From NCBI RefSeq assembly GCF_002483225.1, contig NZ_DLHL01000027.1, positions 130,175 to 193,378 on the forward strand: a stretch of 63,204 nt of DNA, written 5' to 3'. The translations under genes and the position numbers were made by a program. The notes below the pieces were generated by a model that saw nothing but the letters and a program-made list of their open reading frames with translations, was not told where the DNA came from and did not search any database. Numbering within the stretch: position 1 is the first letter of the stretch; every line of letters starts with the position of its first letter. This document shows, in pieces, positions 45,632 through 54,697 of the stretch. The stretch comes from Gemmatimonas sp. UBA7669 (GTDB lineage: Bacteria; Gemmatimonadota; Gemmatimonadetes; Gemmatimonadales; Gemmatimonadaceae).

Positions 45632-47038
45632 ATGACGTGGCCCCGCTGTGTAGCTCGAATTTTCGTTGCGTTGTGCTGTGTATTGCCCGCCACCGTATCC
45701 GCCCAAGTGGCCGATACGGTGCGCGGGGTGGTATACGACAGCCTGCTCAAGGCGCCAATCGCCGCGGCCACGGTCATCGGCTTGGCGCCGGGGCAGGAGC
45801 AGGCGCCGCAGGCCACAACCGATGCCGATGGCCGTTTTGTTCTGGTGGCGTCCACACGCATCGAGCGCCTCACCGTGTTCCACGACGAGTGGGAGCGTGT
45901 GGGGCTGTCGGCGCTCGACGCCGTGCGGCCTCAGGGGCTCGGCAGGTGGACACCGGCCCTCGCCACACCGTCGCTCGAAACGCTGTGGCTGCGTCTCTGT
46001 CAGCGACCCATACCGGCAACCGGTAACAAACCCGCCATCGTGTTCGGCACGCTGCGCCTGGCTGACGACAGCACACGCGTGTCCGGTGCGGCCCTCACCC
46101 TCGGCTGGGAACCCGATGTCTTCATCGAAGACCAGCGCTCTGGCAAGACCGGCGCGACGCAGAACACCACGGCCGTCACACGCAGCAACGAGCAAGGTGA
46201 GTTTTTCTTCTGCGGCGTACCGGATGCCGCGCACTTCGGCATCGTCGCTCGAGGATCGGGGCTCGCTTCCTCTGAAGTGTTGCTGCTCAGCGACGGCCGT
46301 CCCGTGCGCCGCATTGATCTCGTGCTCGGCGACAGCACGGTGCGCACCACCGTGGTTGGCACGCTGCACGATGAGTCGGGCGTGCCCGTGCGCGACGCGT
46401 CCGTGTCCATCGACGGCACACCCAACGTGGTGACGACAGGTGCCGATGGTCGCTTCGCGTTCACTGGTGTGCCGTTGGGCACCCGCATGCTCTCGGCCCG
46501 TAAAGTTGGCTACCTGCCCGCGGTGGTGCCCGCTGAAGTGGTGGACCGCAATGCACGCAGCGCCGCGAACGAGTTGCGCGTCAGCATGCAGCGCGGTGTC
46601 ACGCTCGAGGGCGTCAAAGTGGTGGCGCGACGCGCGCTCAATCGCGACGTCGTGGACTTCAATCGCCGTCGCCTGTCGGGAATTGCGCGGTACATGGACA
46701 ACACCGAACTGCGCAACATTCCGCGCATTCAGGATGCCCTGCGACTCTTTCCCTCGCTGAGAGTGCAAACCGCAAACAATGGCGTGGACTTCCTCGTGAT
46801 GGGCCGGCAAATGCAGGCCAGCATCACGACCACGTCGCTCAGCATGGCGGGCTGCAGAGCGCAGATCTACATCGACGGCATCCAGGCCGACACGCAGTTT
46901 CTCTCCGTCCTCACTCCTGAGAGCATCGCGTCCATCGAAGTTTTTCCGACAGGCGCCTACGCCCCGGTTCGATTCCGCAATTTTGACGACAACTGCGCCG
47001 TAGTCCTCGTCTGGACTCTCGGGTTCTTCCTGCGCTGA
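45632..47038 (+). CDS. Secreted plug-only protein with carboxypeptidase-regulatory domains, paralog A
   Basis: The 468-residue product has a signal peptide ending VSAQVAD. Three beta-sandwich domains of the carboxypeptidase-regulatory type follow: VRGVVYDSLLKAPIAAATV, VFGTLRLADDSTRVSGAAL and VVGTLHDESGVPVRDASVS. A domain resembling a TonB-receptor plug closes the protein (IPRIQDALRLFPSLRVQTA, IYIDGIQADTQFLSVLTP, IASIEVFPTGAYAP). It ends at CAVVLVWTLGFFLR, just where a beta-barrel would begin. There is no barrel. Two cysteines (GCRAQIYIDG and NCAVVLVW) could form a disulfide. It is a tandem paralog of the next gene. Role unknown. Confidence 0.75.
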   Translation: MTWPRCVARIFVALCCVLPATVSAQVADTVRGVVYDSLLKAPIAAATVIGLAPGQEQAPQATTDADGRFVLVASTRIERLTVFHDEWERVGLSALDAVRPQGLGRWTPALATPSLETLWLRLCQRPIPATGNKPAIVFGTLRLADDSTRVSGAALTLGWEPDVFIEDQRSGKTGATQNTTAVTRSNEQGEFFFCGVPDAAHFGIVARGSGLASSEVLLLSDGRPVRRIDLVLGDSTVRTTVVGTLHDESGVPVRDASVSIDGTPNVVTTGADGRFAFTGVPLGTRMLSARKVGYLPAVVPAEVVDRNARSAANELRVSMQRGVTLEGVKVVARRALNRDVVDFNRRRLSGIARYMDNTELRNIPRIQDALRLFPSLRVQTANNGVDFLVMGRQMQASITTTSLSMAGCRAQIYIDGIQADTQFLSVLTPESIASIEVFPTGAYAPVRFRNFDDNCAVVLVWTLGFFLR

Positions 47039-47085
47039 GACGGTCGGGTCTTCCGGCCCACGGCAACCATGCAGTAGCGTTCAGC

Positions 47086-48459
47086 ATGCATCGATATTTC
47101 GTCCCGCTTTGGGTGCTCACTGTCCTGCTGAGTGCCGTGCTCGTCCCCTCTATGTCCGCGCGTGCGCAGTCGGCACCAGCCCTTGCCGACACCATTCGTG
47201 GCCTGGCCTACGACAGTCTGTCCTGGCAGCCGCTCAAGGGCGCGCTCATCACCGCCGAGCCCACGGGACAGACGGCCGTCAGTGACTCGATGGGGCGCTT
47301 CCTCATCGTGGGCACGCAGCGCATCACGCGCCTCGTGGCCTTCCACGACCAGGCCGACCGACTCGGCCTTGGCGATCTCGTGGCCGAGCGTCCGGCGGGC
47401 GACGGCCCCTGGGCGCGGCCCATGGTCACCACGCCCGGCATCGGCACGGTGTGGCAGCGCCTCTGCGCGCCGGCGCGGCGCCCGGGCAACGGCAATGGTG
47501 GCATCGTCTTCGGCACGCTCACCGCCGCCGACGGCAACACTCGCGTGGCGGGGCTTGGTCTCGTCCTGCAATGGGAGAGTGTGCGCAGTCTCGCTGACAC
47601 AGTGCGTCGCCTCGAGACTATCACCACGCGCAGCGACTCGCTGGGCAACTACGTGTTCTGCGGCGTGCAGGACTTTGGTCCGGCGGCCGTCGTAGCCTCG
47701 AGCAGTCAGTGGCGCAGCGACAACGTGCTCGTGCCGGCCGAGGCCTCGTCGCTGCGTCGCATGGATCTCATGGTAGGGCCAACGGAGGGGCAGGGGGCCT
47801 TCGCCACGGTAGGAGGCCGCGTATTCGATCAGAACGGCGACTACGTGGTGGGCGCGACCATCAGTATCGGCGGCTTTGCCGGTGAAATTCAGACCGGTCC
47901 CAACGGCCGTTTCACACTCAGCAATGTGCCCACCGGCTCACGCATGGTGACCGCACGGCGCGTGGGCTATCTGGGCGACGGCATCAAGGTGGATGTGCCG
48001 GCTGCCGGCAAGACCGATCTGGTCATCACGCTCGAGAAGTCCGTGGCCCTCGAACGTGTGGTCACACGCGACACCCGTCCGCGCAATCGCGATGCGGTGG
48101 AGCTCGAGGAACGCCTGCGCGCCAACAAGGGTCGCACGCTCGACTCCACCGACTTCGCGAAGTATCGCGAGCTTCGTCAGGCACTCGACGTGGTGCCCGG
48201 TGTGCGCACGCAGGTCGGACGCGCGCCCGGTGATTTCATTCTCAAGGGCCGTGGCGACTGTCTGGCCGTGGTGTGGGTGAACGGTGTGCGTGAGCCCAAC
48301 GACTACGACAACATGCTCTCCCGCATGCCCAAGGACGCCATTGCGGCCATGGAGTTCTACCCCAGCGAGAACGTGGCGCCGGCGCGATTCCAGACCGGCG
48401 GCAACACCTGCGCCGTGGTGCTGGTGTGGACCAAGGCGCACATCAACGCGAGGCGTTGA
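47086..48459 (+). CDS. Secreted plug-only protein with carboxypeptidase-regulatory domains, paralog B
   Basis: This 457-residue product follows paralog A after 47 bases and aligns with it from end to end: signal peptide, DTIRGLAYDSLSWQPLKGAL, VFGTLTAADGNTRVAGLGL, VGGRVFDQNGDYVVGATIS, then the plug-like part with LRQALDVVPGVRTQV, DFILKGRGDCLAVVWVNGV, AIAAMEFYPSENVAP and CAVVLVWTKAHINARR. The two plug cysteines are conserved between the copies. Divergence is high enough that the duplication is old. No TonB box and no barrel are seen, so transport is unlikely; binding or scaffolding is possible. Confidence 0.75.
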   Translation: MHRYFVPLWVLTVLLSAVLVPSMSARAQSAPALADTIRGLAYDSLSWQPLKGALITAEPTGQTAVSDSMGRFLIVGTQRITRLVAFHDQADRLGLGDLVAERPAGDGPWARPMVTTPGIGTVWQRLCAPARRPGNGNGGIVFGTLTAADGNTRVAGLGLVLQWESVRSLADTVRRLETITTRSDSLGNYVFCGVQDFGPAAVVASSSQWRSDNVLVPAEASSLRRMDLMVGPTEGQGAFATVGGRVFDQNGDYVVGATISIGGFAGEIQTGPNGRFTLSNVPTGSRMVTARRVGYLGDGIKVDVPAAGKTDLVITLEKSVALERVVTRDTRPRNRDAVELEERLRANKGRTLDSTDFAKYRELRQALDVVPGVRTQVGRAPGDFILKGRGDCLAVVWVNGVREPNDYDNMLSRMPKDAIAAMEFYPSENVAPARFQTGGNTCAVVLVWTKAHINARR

Positions 48460-48478
48460 GCGCTCAACCCCTGAGCGC

Positions 48479-49051
48479 TCAGCGCCCCATCGTTGACACG
48501 GCCTTCTCGGTGCCATCGGCAATCCACAGCTCTACCGCCTTGCACATGCGCTCGTATTGCTCCTCCACGAGCGCGCGTTCATCACGCGGCATGGTGTGCA
48601 GCACAAAATCGGCGAGGTCGCCGATCTGCCGACGTTCGTCCACCGGCTTGATGCCAATGCGCAGGCGCGGATAGGTCGCACTCTTGAGATGGGCCTCGAC
48701 ACTCTTGAGCCCATTGTGCCCGCCCGGACTGCCAGCTGCGCGAAGACGATACTCGCCCACCGGTACCGCCACTTCGTCCACAATGACCAGCAGGTCCTGC
48801 GCCGCGCTCCAGCCTTCACGCTTGAGGTAGGGACGCAGCACTTCGCCGCTCTTGTTCATGTAGGTCTGCGGCTTGACCAGCTTGACCTTCTTCGTGCCCA
48901 CCAACCCGCTGGTGCTCACGGCATCGCCGTCCTTGCGCCAGGCTTCGAAGTGCCAGCGCGCGGCCAGTTCATCAAGCAGCCACCACCCCACGTTGTGGCG
49001 CGTGGCCTCGTACTCGCGCCCGGGATTGCCCAGGCCCACAATGACTTTCAT
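48479..49051 (-). CDS. pth: Peptidyl-tRNA hydrolase
   Basis: Pth frees tRNA from peptidyl-tRNA dropped by ribosomes. The 190-residue product reads MKVIVGLGNPGREYEATRHN (with catalytic His), KPQTYMNKSGE, IVDEVAVPVGEYRLR and GSPGGHNGLKSV, all typical. I use the ATG at 49051 because family members begin at MKxIVGLGNPG. It lies downstream of rplY (ctc), a common pairing. A 12-bp hairpin occupies the leader between the two genes. Confidence 0.96.
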   Translation of the reverse strand: MKVIVGLGNPGREYEATRHNVGWWLLDELAARWHFEAWRKDGDAVSTSGLVGTKKVKLVKPQTYMNKSGEVLRPYLKREGWSAAQDLLVIVDEVAVPVGEYRLRAAGSPGGHNGLKSVEAHLKSATYPRLRIGIKPVDERRQIGDLADFVLHTMPRDERALVEEQYERMCKAVELWIADGTEKAVSTMGR

Positions 49052-49067
49052 GCGTAGGGGAAGACGT

Positions 49068-49125
49068 GCGGGGCGCGGAATGCGCCAGCGTGGGGTCACC
49101 ATGCCGTGCGGACTCCGCGCCCCGC
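49068..49125. repeat. Perfect 12-bp inverted repeat in the rplY-pth gap
   Basis: GCGGGGCGCGGA at 49068-49079 is matched exactly by TCCGCGCCCCGC at 49114-49125, with a loop of 34 bases. On the minus strand it would be a strong hairpin ending 16 bases before the pth start codon. No T-run follows, so it is not a standard terminator; it could slow read-through or affect pth translation. Confidence 0.6.
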
Positions 49126-49156
49126 CAGTGTGTCGTATGAAACGAGACGGACCGAC

Positions 49157-49789
49157 TTACTTCTCGTCGTCGGCCTTGGCCTTGCGAATGACCTCGGGCT
49201 CGGCCGCGCCATCAGCCGGCGCTTCGGCCTGCACCTTCGGCGGCGCCACCACGCACACCGTCGAACCGGCATCGTCCATGACCTTGATGCCAGCCGGCAG
49301 CGTGAGGTCGGACACATGCAGCGACTTGCCAAGCTTCACGCCCGACACGTCCACGTCGATGTGGTTGGGGATGTTGCCCGGATCGACCTGGATGGTGAGC
49401 TCGTGCATGATCTGGTCGAGGATACCACCCTCGAGACGCACACCTTCCGGCGTGCCCACGTACACGATCGGGCACTTCACCGTCACCGTCTCACCAGCCA
49501 CCAGCTCCTGGAAGTCCATGTGCAGGATGGTGCGCTTGAACGGGTGGCGCTGGATTTCACGGATCAGCGTGCGGGCCGTCTTGCCGTCGATGGCCAGCTC
49601 GATGACCGTGCTCTTGATCGAGATGCTCTTCACGAGCTTCTCGGTCTCACGCGAGTTGAGCACCAGCGACTGCGGCTCACGATTGTGGCCGTAAATGACG
49701 GCGGGAATATTGCCCGCCTGGCGGATCTTGCGGGCGGCACCCTTGCCGGTCTCGGCGCGGGAATTGGCGGTCAGCGTGGCGTTAGCCAT
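49157..49789 (-). CDS. rplY: 50S ribosomal protein L25/general stress protein Ctc
   Basis: The 210-residue product begins MANATLTANSRAETGKGAAR, with IPAVIYG, and carries the L25 domain followed by the TL5/Ctc C-terminal beta domain (PIVYVGTPEGVRLEGGILDQ, IDVDVSGVKLGKSLHVSDL). It binds 5S rRNA. GAGGT about five bases before the ATG supports the start. The C-terminal tail is acidic and alanine-rich. It lies between prs and pth, the usual order. Confidence 0.95.
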   Translation of the reverse strand: MANATLTANSRAETGKGAARKIRQAGNIPAVIYGHNREPQSLVLNSRETEKLVKSISIKSTVIELAIDGKTARTLIREIQRHPFKRTILHMDFQELVAGETVTVKCPIVYVGTPEGVRLEGGILDQIMHELTIQVDPGNIPNHIDVDVSGVKLGKSLHVSDLTLPAGIKVMDDAGSTVCVVAPPKVQAEAPADGAAEPEVIRKAKADDEK

Positions 49790-49884
49790 GGATACCTCGG
49801 TCTTGATTGTGGTTCGGGAGTAACCGGATTGGTCGTCCCGGCCGATCCTGCAACTACAAATACAACAACACCTGCAACTTCCAA

Positions 49885-49968
49885 GGAACCTACGACTCGG
49901 AACTCTAACTCAAAACTCGAAACTGATCAGTTTTGGGTTTTGAGTTCAGGTATTGAGTCCTGGGTTCT
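49885..49968. repeat. TGATCA-centred palindromic repeat, copy 3
   Basis: An inverted repeat of about 40 bases per arm centred at 49926/49927, with inner arms reading CAAAACTCGAAACTGATCAG and the mirror TTTTGGGTTTTGAG. It has more mismatches than copy 2, mainly at 12-16 bases outside the inner stem. It lies between the end of prs and the start of rplY, which are on the same strand. Confidence 0.85.
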
Positions 49969-49980
49969 TTGCAGAACTCG

Positions 49981-50946
49981 TCAGTCGAACAACACACTCA
50001 CCGACTGATCCGCGTGCGTGTAGCGGATGGCCTTGGCCAGCAGATCACCCACCGACAACACCTGCAGCGTGTCGAAACGCCGCTCGGGCGGCAGGTTGAT
50101 CGTGTCCGTCACCACCACTTCCTTGATGGGCGCGTTCGACAGCCGCTCAACCGCTGGCCCGCTGAACAGGGCATGCGTGGCGCACACGTAGATGTCGTTC
50201 GCACCCAGATTCTTGAGCGCGCGCGCTGCCTCCGACACCGTGCCCGCCGTGTCGATCATGTCGTCGGGAATGAGACAATCACGACCTTCCACTTCACCGA
50301 CCACGTTCATCACCTCGGCCACGTTGGCCTTGGGACGACGCTTGTCGATGATGGCAAACGTGGCGTCGAGTCGCTTGGCAAAACCGCGGGCCATCTTGGC
50401 TGAGCCCACGTCGGGCGCGACTACCACGAGGTCCTTGAGCTCCTTCCGACGGAAGTAGTTCGTGAACACCGGCGCCGCATACAGATGGTCGACCGGGACG
50501 TCGAAGAAGCCCTGCAACTGGTGCGCATGAAAATCGAGACCCAGGACGCGATCAGCGCCCGCGGTCTCGATGAGATTGGCCATCAGCTTGGCTCCGATGG
50601 CCACGCGCGGCTGATCCTTGCGGTCCTGACGTGCGTAGCCCGTGTAGGGCAGCACGGCCGTGACACGGGCTGCCGACGCGCGACGCGCCGCGTCGATCAG
50701 CAGCAGCAGCTCCAGCATGTTCTCGCCGGGCGGGTTGGTGGGCTGCACCACGAACACATCCGCGCCGCGGATGTTCTCGTCGATGCGCACGAACACCTCG
50801 CCGTCGGCGAATCGCGTGCAGGTCACCTTGCAGAGCTCGGCCCCCAGCGAGCGAGCCACCTCTTCCGCCAGTGGCCGGTTGGCCGTGCCGGAAAGGATCT
50901 TGAAGCCGCGGGCAGACGTCGGAATCGGGTTGTCCGAGACGCTCAT
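49981..50946 (-). CDS. prs: Ribose-phosphate pyrophosphokinase
   Basis: Prs makes PRPP from ribose-5-phosphate and ATP for nucleotide, histidine and tryptophan synthesis. The 321-residue product has FADGEVFVRIDENIRGADVF, YTGYARQDRKDQPR, LDFHAHQLQGFFDVPVDHL and the PRPP-binding IPDDMIDTAGTVSEAA. I choose the ATG at 50946 (MSVSDNPIP) since upstream codons add a non-conserved leader; another ATG-equivalent lies at 50991. It heads the prs-rplY-pth order. Confidence 0.95.
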   Translation of the reverse strand: MSVSDNPIPTSARGFKILSGTANRPLAEEVARSLGAELCKVTCTRFADGEVFVRIDENIRGADVFVVQPTNPPGENMLELLLLIDAARRASAARVTAVLPYTGYARQDRKDQPRVAIGAKLMANLIETAGADRVLGLDFHAHQLQGFFDVPVDHLYAAPVFTNYFRRKELKDLVVVAPDVGSAKMARGFAKRLDATFAIIDKRRPKANVAEVMNVVGEVEGRDCLIPDDMIDTAGTVSEAARALKNLGANDIYVCATHALFSGPAVERLSNAPIKEVVVTDTINLPPERRFDTLQVLSVGDLLAKAIRYTHADQSVSVLFD

Positions 50947-51050
50947 GTCGGTGACGTGCGCGAGTGAAAGTGGAAAGCCGAGCCAAAACACGACAGCCTC
51001 TCAAGATAGCCCGACCGGGAGGGCAGAGGAACCCGCCGGACTCGGCCTTT

Positions 51051-51084
51051 CGCCCGCCTTGCTGCACCGGAGGGCGGGCGAAGA
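51051..51084. repeat. 10-bp inverted repeat in the divergent prs / TonB-receptor gap
   Basis: TTCGCCCGCC at 51051-51060 pairs exactly with GGCGGGCGAA at 51075-51084 across a 14-base loop. It lies in the 285-base gap between the divergent prs and receptor starts, which otherwise holds no gene. It may be a hairpin in the leader of the receptor mRNA or a protein binding site. Confidence 0.45.
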
Positions 51085-51231
51085 AAGCCCAAAGCGCGAG
51101 GTCCGGAGCACAAACGTGACACCTTCGCCGTCGTGTCGGGGGCGAGTCGTCACCGGTTGGTGACAGAGCACGGGCAGCCTTCCGCGTCCTTCCCGATCCC
51201 CGGGAGGCACGGACCCGTTCCCTACCTCTGC

Positions 51232-54200
51232 ATGCGCTCGACTATGCGCCCCCTCTCCTCACTCCTGCGCCGCATTGGCCGGAGTCTGGCCGTCGGACTG
51301 CTTCCTGTTCTCGCCCCGCTGGCGCCGCTGTCGGCCCAGGCCACCGAGGGCTTCGTGGCCGGATCCGTGCGCAGCGTGGCCGGCGCGCCTGTGGCCGGCG
51401 CGCAGGTCGTGGCCCGCAACGAAGCCACCGGCACCCAGCAGACCCGGCAGACCGACGCCCGCGGTCGCTACGTCTTTGCCCAGCTGCCCATTGGTGGCCC
51501 CTACAGCATCACGGTCAGGCAGCTGGGCTTCCGCCCGGTGCGCCGCACCGGCCTGATGCTCAACCTCGGCGACCGCGTGGATCTCGACATCACGCTGGAA
51601 ACGGCCACACAGGAACTGGGTGCCGTCGAAGTGCGCGCCGATCTCGAGAGCAAGCGCGCCGAGCGTGTGGGCGCCAGCACCATCGTGACGGAAAAGGAAA
51701 TCCGTCAGTTGCCCATTCAGGATCGCTCCTTCGCCGACCTGTCCATCATCGCACCGACCACCAGTCGCGCGGGCACCGGCGGCATCATTACGTCGAGTTC
51801 CTCCATTGCCGGTGGCCGTGTGACGGGCACCGACATTCGTGTGGACGGTGTGCAGGCCAAGAACACGCTCTGGGGCGCGGGCTTTGGTCGCGGCCCGTAC
51901 TCGCTGTCCGTCGAAGCCGTGCGCGAGTTTGAAGTCGTAACGAACGTGTACGATGTGACGCAGGGCCGTCAGGGCGCAGGTGCAGTGAATGTGGCCACGC
52001 GCGCCGGCACCAACACCACGGCGGGCAGCCTGTTTGCGTACAATCGCAACGAGGCCTTCACCACCAATACCAACTTCCTCGGCCAGCCCATCACCACCTT
52101 CGACAACTGGCAGTTCGGTGGCGCGCTGGGCGGCGCGCTGCGGAAGGACAAGCTGCACTACTTCGTGGCCTACGATCGTCAGCAGGTGGCCGAGCCCTTC
52201 AGCACCCTGCAGGTGGAGAACGCGGCTGACTGGGCCCGCACGCAGGTGGCGCCTGATTCGGTGGCGCGCTTCCTCGACATTCTTACGCGCCAGTATGGTC
52301 TGCCTGCGGGACGTCAGGTGGGTACCTTCGATCGCGGCAACACGCTCAACACCGTGTTCGGCCGTCTCGATTGGCAGATGAACGAGTCGCATCGCGCCAC
52401 GCTGCGCACCACCTACTCCGACTTCTTCTACGACAACTCCATTCCCGACCGCGAGCTGTCCGTGCTGGAAAGCCGTGGCAATCAGAAGTCGCGCGAAGTG
52501 CAGGTCATGGCGTCGGTCAAGTCCAATCTGGCGTCGCGCACCACGAACGACTTCCGCCTCGCCTACACCAATCGCATTCTCGAAAATCAGGCCAACGTGC
52601 GCCTGCCGCGCGCATGGGTGAACGTCAGCTCTGCGCTGCCCACCGGTGGCACGGGCACCAATCAGGTGCTGCAGTTCGGCGGTCAGCGTACCAGCCCGGA
52701 GCTGCAGACCGAGGTGTCGTACCAGCTCGTGAACGTGCTGCGACTCGACCGCGATCGCAGTGCCTTCACCCTGGGCACCGATCACTCGCTCAATGATCTC
52801 TCCATGTTCGTGTCCATCGAAACCGATGGGCTCTTTCAGTTCTCCAATCTCGCCGCCCTCGAGGCGCGTCGGCCGTCGAGCTTTGCCCGTCTCGTGCCGC
52901 TCAAGGACCTCGAGCCGCGCATGAACCAGTGGGTGTACGACGGTGGCGCGTTTGCGCAGGCCGAGTTCCGGCCGCGCAGCAATCTCACGCTGTCGGCTGG
53001 CCTGCGTGCCGACGTGTCGGCCTTCCTCAGCGCCGCCAATCCCAACGCGGCGGTGGAGCAGGCCTTTGGTCGCCGCACCGACGTCAAGCCCACGGACTTT
53101 GCCTTGCAGCCGCGTGCTCAGGCCACCTGGACGCCGGGCACCAGCGGTCGTCATCTGCTTCGTGCCGGGTCGGGCTACTTCACGGCCCAGCCGCACTACA
53201 TGGTGCAGATCAACCATCTGCTCAATGATGGCTCGCAGCTCGCCGACGTGCTGCTCACCGGGGCGGCCGTGCCGACGCCCGACTTCGTGTCGTATCGCGA
53301 AAGCTTTGCCAACGTGCCGGGTGTGCCGGCCGGCGCTACGCAACGTCCGCAGTACATCAACATGTTCGGCGCCGACTTCAAGGTGCCGCGCACCTGGAAG
53401 AGCGACCTGGCCTACCAGCTGCGCCTGCGTGATGGTGGGCTGACGCTTGGTGCCTCGGCGCAGTATGCGCACACCTACGAGTTGTATCGTTACGTCGATC
53501 TCAACCTGCGCGACCAGCCCGATTTCCGTCTGGCCAACGAGGACAACCGCGCCGTGTTCGTGCCGGCTGCCAGCATCACGGCCGCCGGCGGCCGCAACCC
53601 CGTGCTGGCGCGTCCCTTCTCGCGGTTCCAGCGCGTGCTCGAGCTGCGCAGCGACGCCGCGCAACATCAGAAGGCACTCGTGTTCGACGCCGCCCTGCGT
53701 CTGCCGCGTGGCGGTTCGCTGACGGGCTCGTTCACCTTCAACGAGACGCGCGACAACAGCTCATTCAACTGCTGCATCGCCATTACCTCGGTGTTTACAC
53801 CGGTGCCCAGCGATCCACGCATTGCCAGCTGGGGTGCGAGCAACACGGACTTCCGTCACAAGCTGGTGCTGTATGGGGCCACGCCCGAAGTGGCCGGCTT
53901 CCAGTTCAGCGCGCGTGTGATTGGCCAGTCGGGCTCCCCGTGGTCGGCCACGGTGGCGCAAGACATCAATGGCGACGATGTCGGTGCCGGCAGCTCCTTT
54001 GCCAACCAGAACGACCTCGCCTTCGTCTTCGACCCCAATACCAGCGGGCTGCGGCAGGGCTTTGCGGACTCACTGCGCCTCGTCTACAACAGCCCCGCCA
54101 ATACGGCCGGCAGCTATCTGCGCAGCCAGGTGGGCCGCATTGCCGATCGCAACGCCGTGCGCAACCCGTTCGTGACCCAGGTGGACGTGCGCCTGTCGCA

Positions 54201-54447
54201 GCGTTTGCCCAGCGTGCGCGGCCAGAAGGCCCAACTCACGCTCGACGTGTTCAACGCCGCGTCGCTACTCAACCACAATTGGGGTGGCGTGCGTGTCGTG
54301 CCGGGTGCCAACCAGGCCCTGCTCAACGTGATTGGCTTCGATCAGGTGGCGCGTGAGTACCGTTACCGCGTGAACCCGAACTTCGGGCGCACCGTCAAGA
54401 GCGGCAACCGCTACCAGATGCAGCTCGGCATTCGCTACGAGTTCTGA
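51232..54447 (+). CDS. TonB-dependent receptor with N-terminal carboxypeptidase-regulatory domain
   Basis: The 1071-residue outer-membrane protein has a signal peptide (SLAVGLLPVLAPLAPLSAQA). A carboxypeptidase-regulatory domain (FVAGSVRSVAGAPVAGAQVV to LGFRPVRRTGL) and a plug follow (IRQLPIQDRSFADLSIIAP, DIRVDGVQAKNTLWGAG). The long beta-barrel closes with the aromatic C-terminus MQLGIRYEF expected for Bam-dependent insertion. The layout is that of OmpA-related/Oar-like or SusC-like receptors. No SusD partner is next to it, and the ligand is unknown. Start at 51232 or 51244 is uncertain; neither has a clear ribosome binding site. Confidence 0.88.
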   Translation: MRSTMRPLSSLLRRIGRSLAVGLLPVLAPLAPLSAQATEGFVAGSVRSVAGAPVAGAQVVARNEATGTQQTRQTDARGRYVFAQLPIGGPYSITVRQLGFRPVRRTGLMLNLGDRVDLDITLETATQELGAVEVRADLESKRAERVGASTIVTEKEIRQLPIQDRSFADLSIIAPTTSRAGTGGIITSSSSIAGGRVTGTDIRVDGVQAKNTLWGAGFGRGPYSLSVEAVREFEVVTNVYDVTQGRQGAGAVNVATRAGTNTTAGSLFAYNRNEAFTTNTNFLGQPITTFDNWQFGGALGGALRKDKLHYFVAYDRQQVAEPFSTLQVENAADWARTQVAPDSVARFLDILTRQYGLPAGRQVGTFDRGNTLNTVFGRLDWQMNESHRATLRTTYSDFFYDNSIPDRELSVLESRGNQKSREVQVMASVKSNLASRTTNDFRLAYTNRILENQANVRLPRAWVNVSSALPTGGTGTNQVLQFGGQRTSPELQTEVSYQLVNVLRLDRDRSAFTLGTDHSLNDLSMFVSIETDGLFQFSNLAALEARRPSSFARLVPLKDLEPRMNQWVYDGGAFAQAEFRPRSNLTLSAGLRADVSAFLSAANPNAAVEQAFGRRTDVKPTDFALQPRAQATWTPGTSGRHLLRAGSGYFTAQPHYMVQINHLLNDGSQLADVLLTGAAVPTPDFVSYRESFANVPGVPAGATQRPQYINMFGADFKVPRTWKSDLAYQLRLRDGGLTLGASAQYAHTYELYRYVDLNLRDQPDFRLANEDNRAVFVPAASITAAGGRNPVLARPFSRFQRVLELRSDAAQHQKALVFDAALRLPRGGSLTGSFTFNETRDNSSFNCCIAITSVFTPVPSDPRIASWGASNTDFRHKLVLYGATPEVAGFQFSARVIGQSGSPWSATVAQDINGDDVGAGSSFANQNDLAFVFDPNTSGLRQGFADSLRLVYNSPANTAGSYLRSQVGRIADRNAVRNPFVTQVDVRLSQRLPSVRGQKAQLTLDVFNAASLLNHNWGGVRVVPGANQALLNVIGFDQVAREYRYRVNPNFGRTVKSGNRYQMQLGIRYEF

Positions 54448-54460
54448 TCGCCATCAACTG

Positions 54461-54486
54461 ACACCGGGTGCACTCGCCCCGGGTGT
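54461..54486 (+). terminator. Weak hairpin after the TonB receptor
   Basis: ACACCGGG pairs with CCCGGGTGT (one bulged G) across a nine-base loop, 13 bases past the receptor stop codon. There is no T-run, so termination here is only possible. Confidence 0.35.
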
Positions 54487-54602
54487 TCGTGGTCCATTGG
54501 CCACGGGCGCCCGGGGCGAAGGCGTATGCCACCTTGCCGCCCGGCCGAGGCCCCTTGGCCGCGCCGCCCCGACCTCGTAGTTTGACAGGGCGCGGACCCT
54601 GC

Positions 54603-54674
54603 TGGCCCATCGTATAACGGCTATTACCCCGGCCTTTGGAGCCGGAGATCTTGGTTCGATTCCAAGTGGGCCTA
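54603..54674 (+). tRNA. tRNA-Gln (anticodon TTG)
   Basis: A 72-base cloverleaf: acceptor arm TGGCCCA with TGGGCCT, a short D arm, an anticodon arm CCGGC-CTTTGGA-GCCGG with TTG at the anticodon, and a T arm CTTGG-TTCGATT-CCAAG. A73 is the discriminator. The first pair is T1-T72 rather than T-A; glutamine tRNAs keep this pair weak, so it fits the type. CCA is not encoded. Confidence 0.93.
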
Positions 54675-54697
54675 CTCCGTCGCCTCACCGATTTGCG

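Noticed and set aside
37396..49968. The three palindromic repeats as a degenerate CRISPR array
   Set aside because: They are kilobases apart with genes between, and no unit-length spacers or cas genes occur.
51259..53667. An 802-codon frame on the minus strand opposite the TonB receptor
   Set aside because: The receptor has clear domain order in the other strand; this frame is H-, R- and G-rich and has no recognisable motif.
54582..54602. TTGACA just before tRNA-Gln as its -35
   Set aside because: No -10 lies at the right distance; the nearest TATAAC is inside the tRNA itself.
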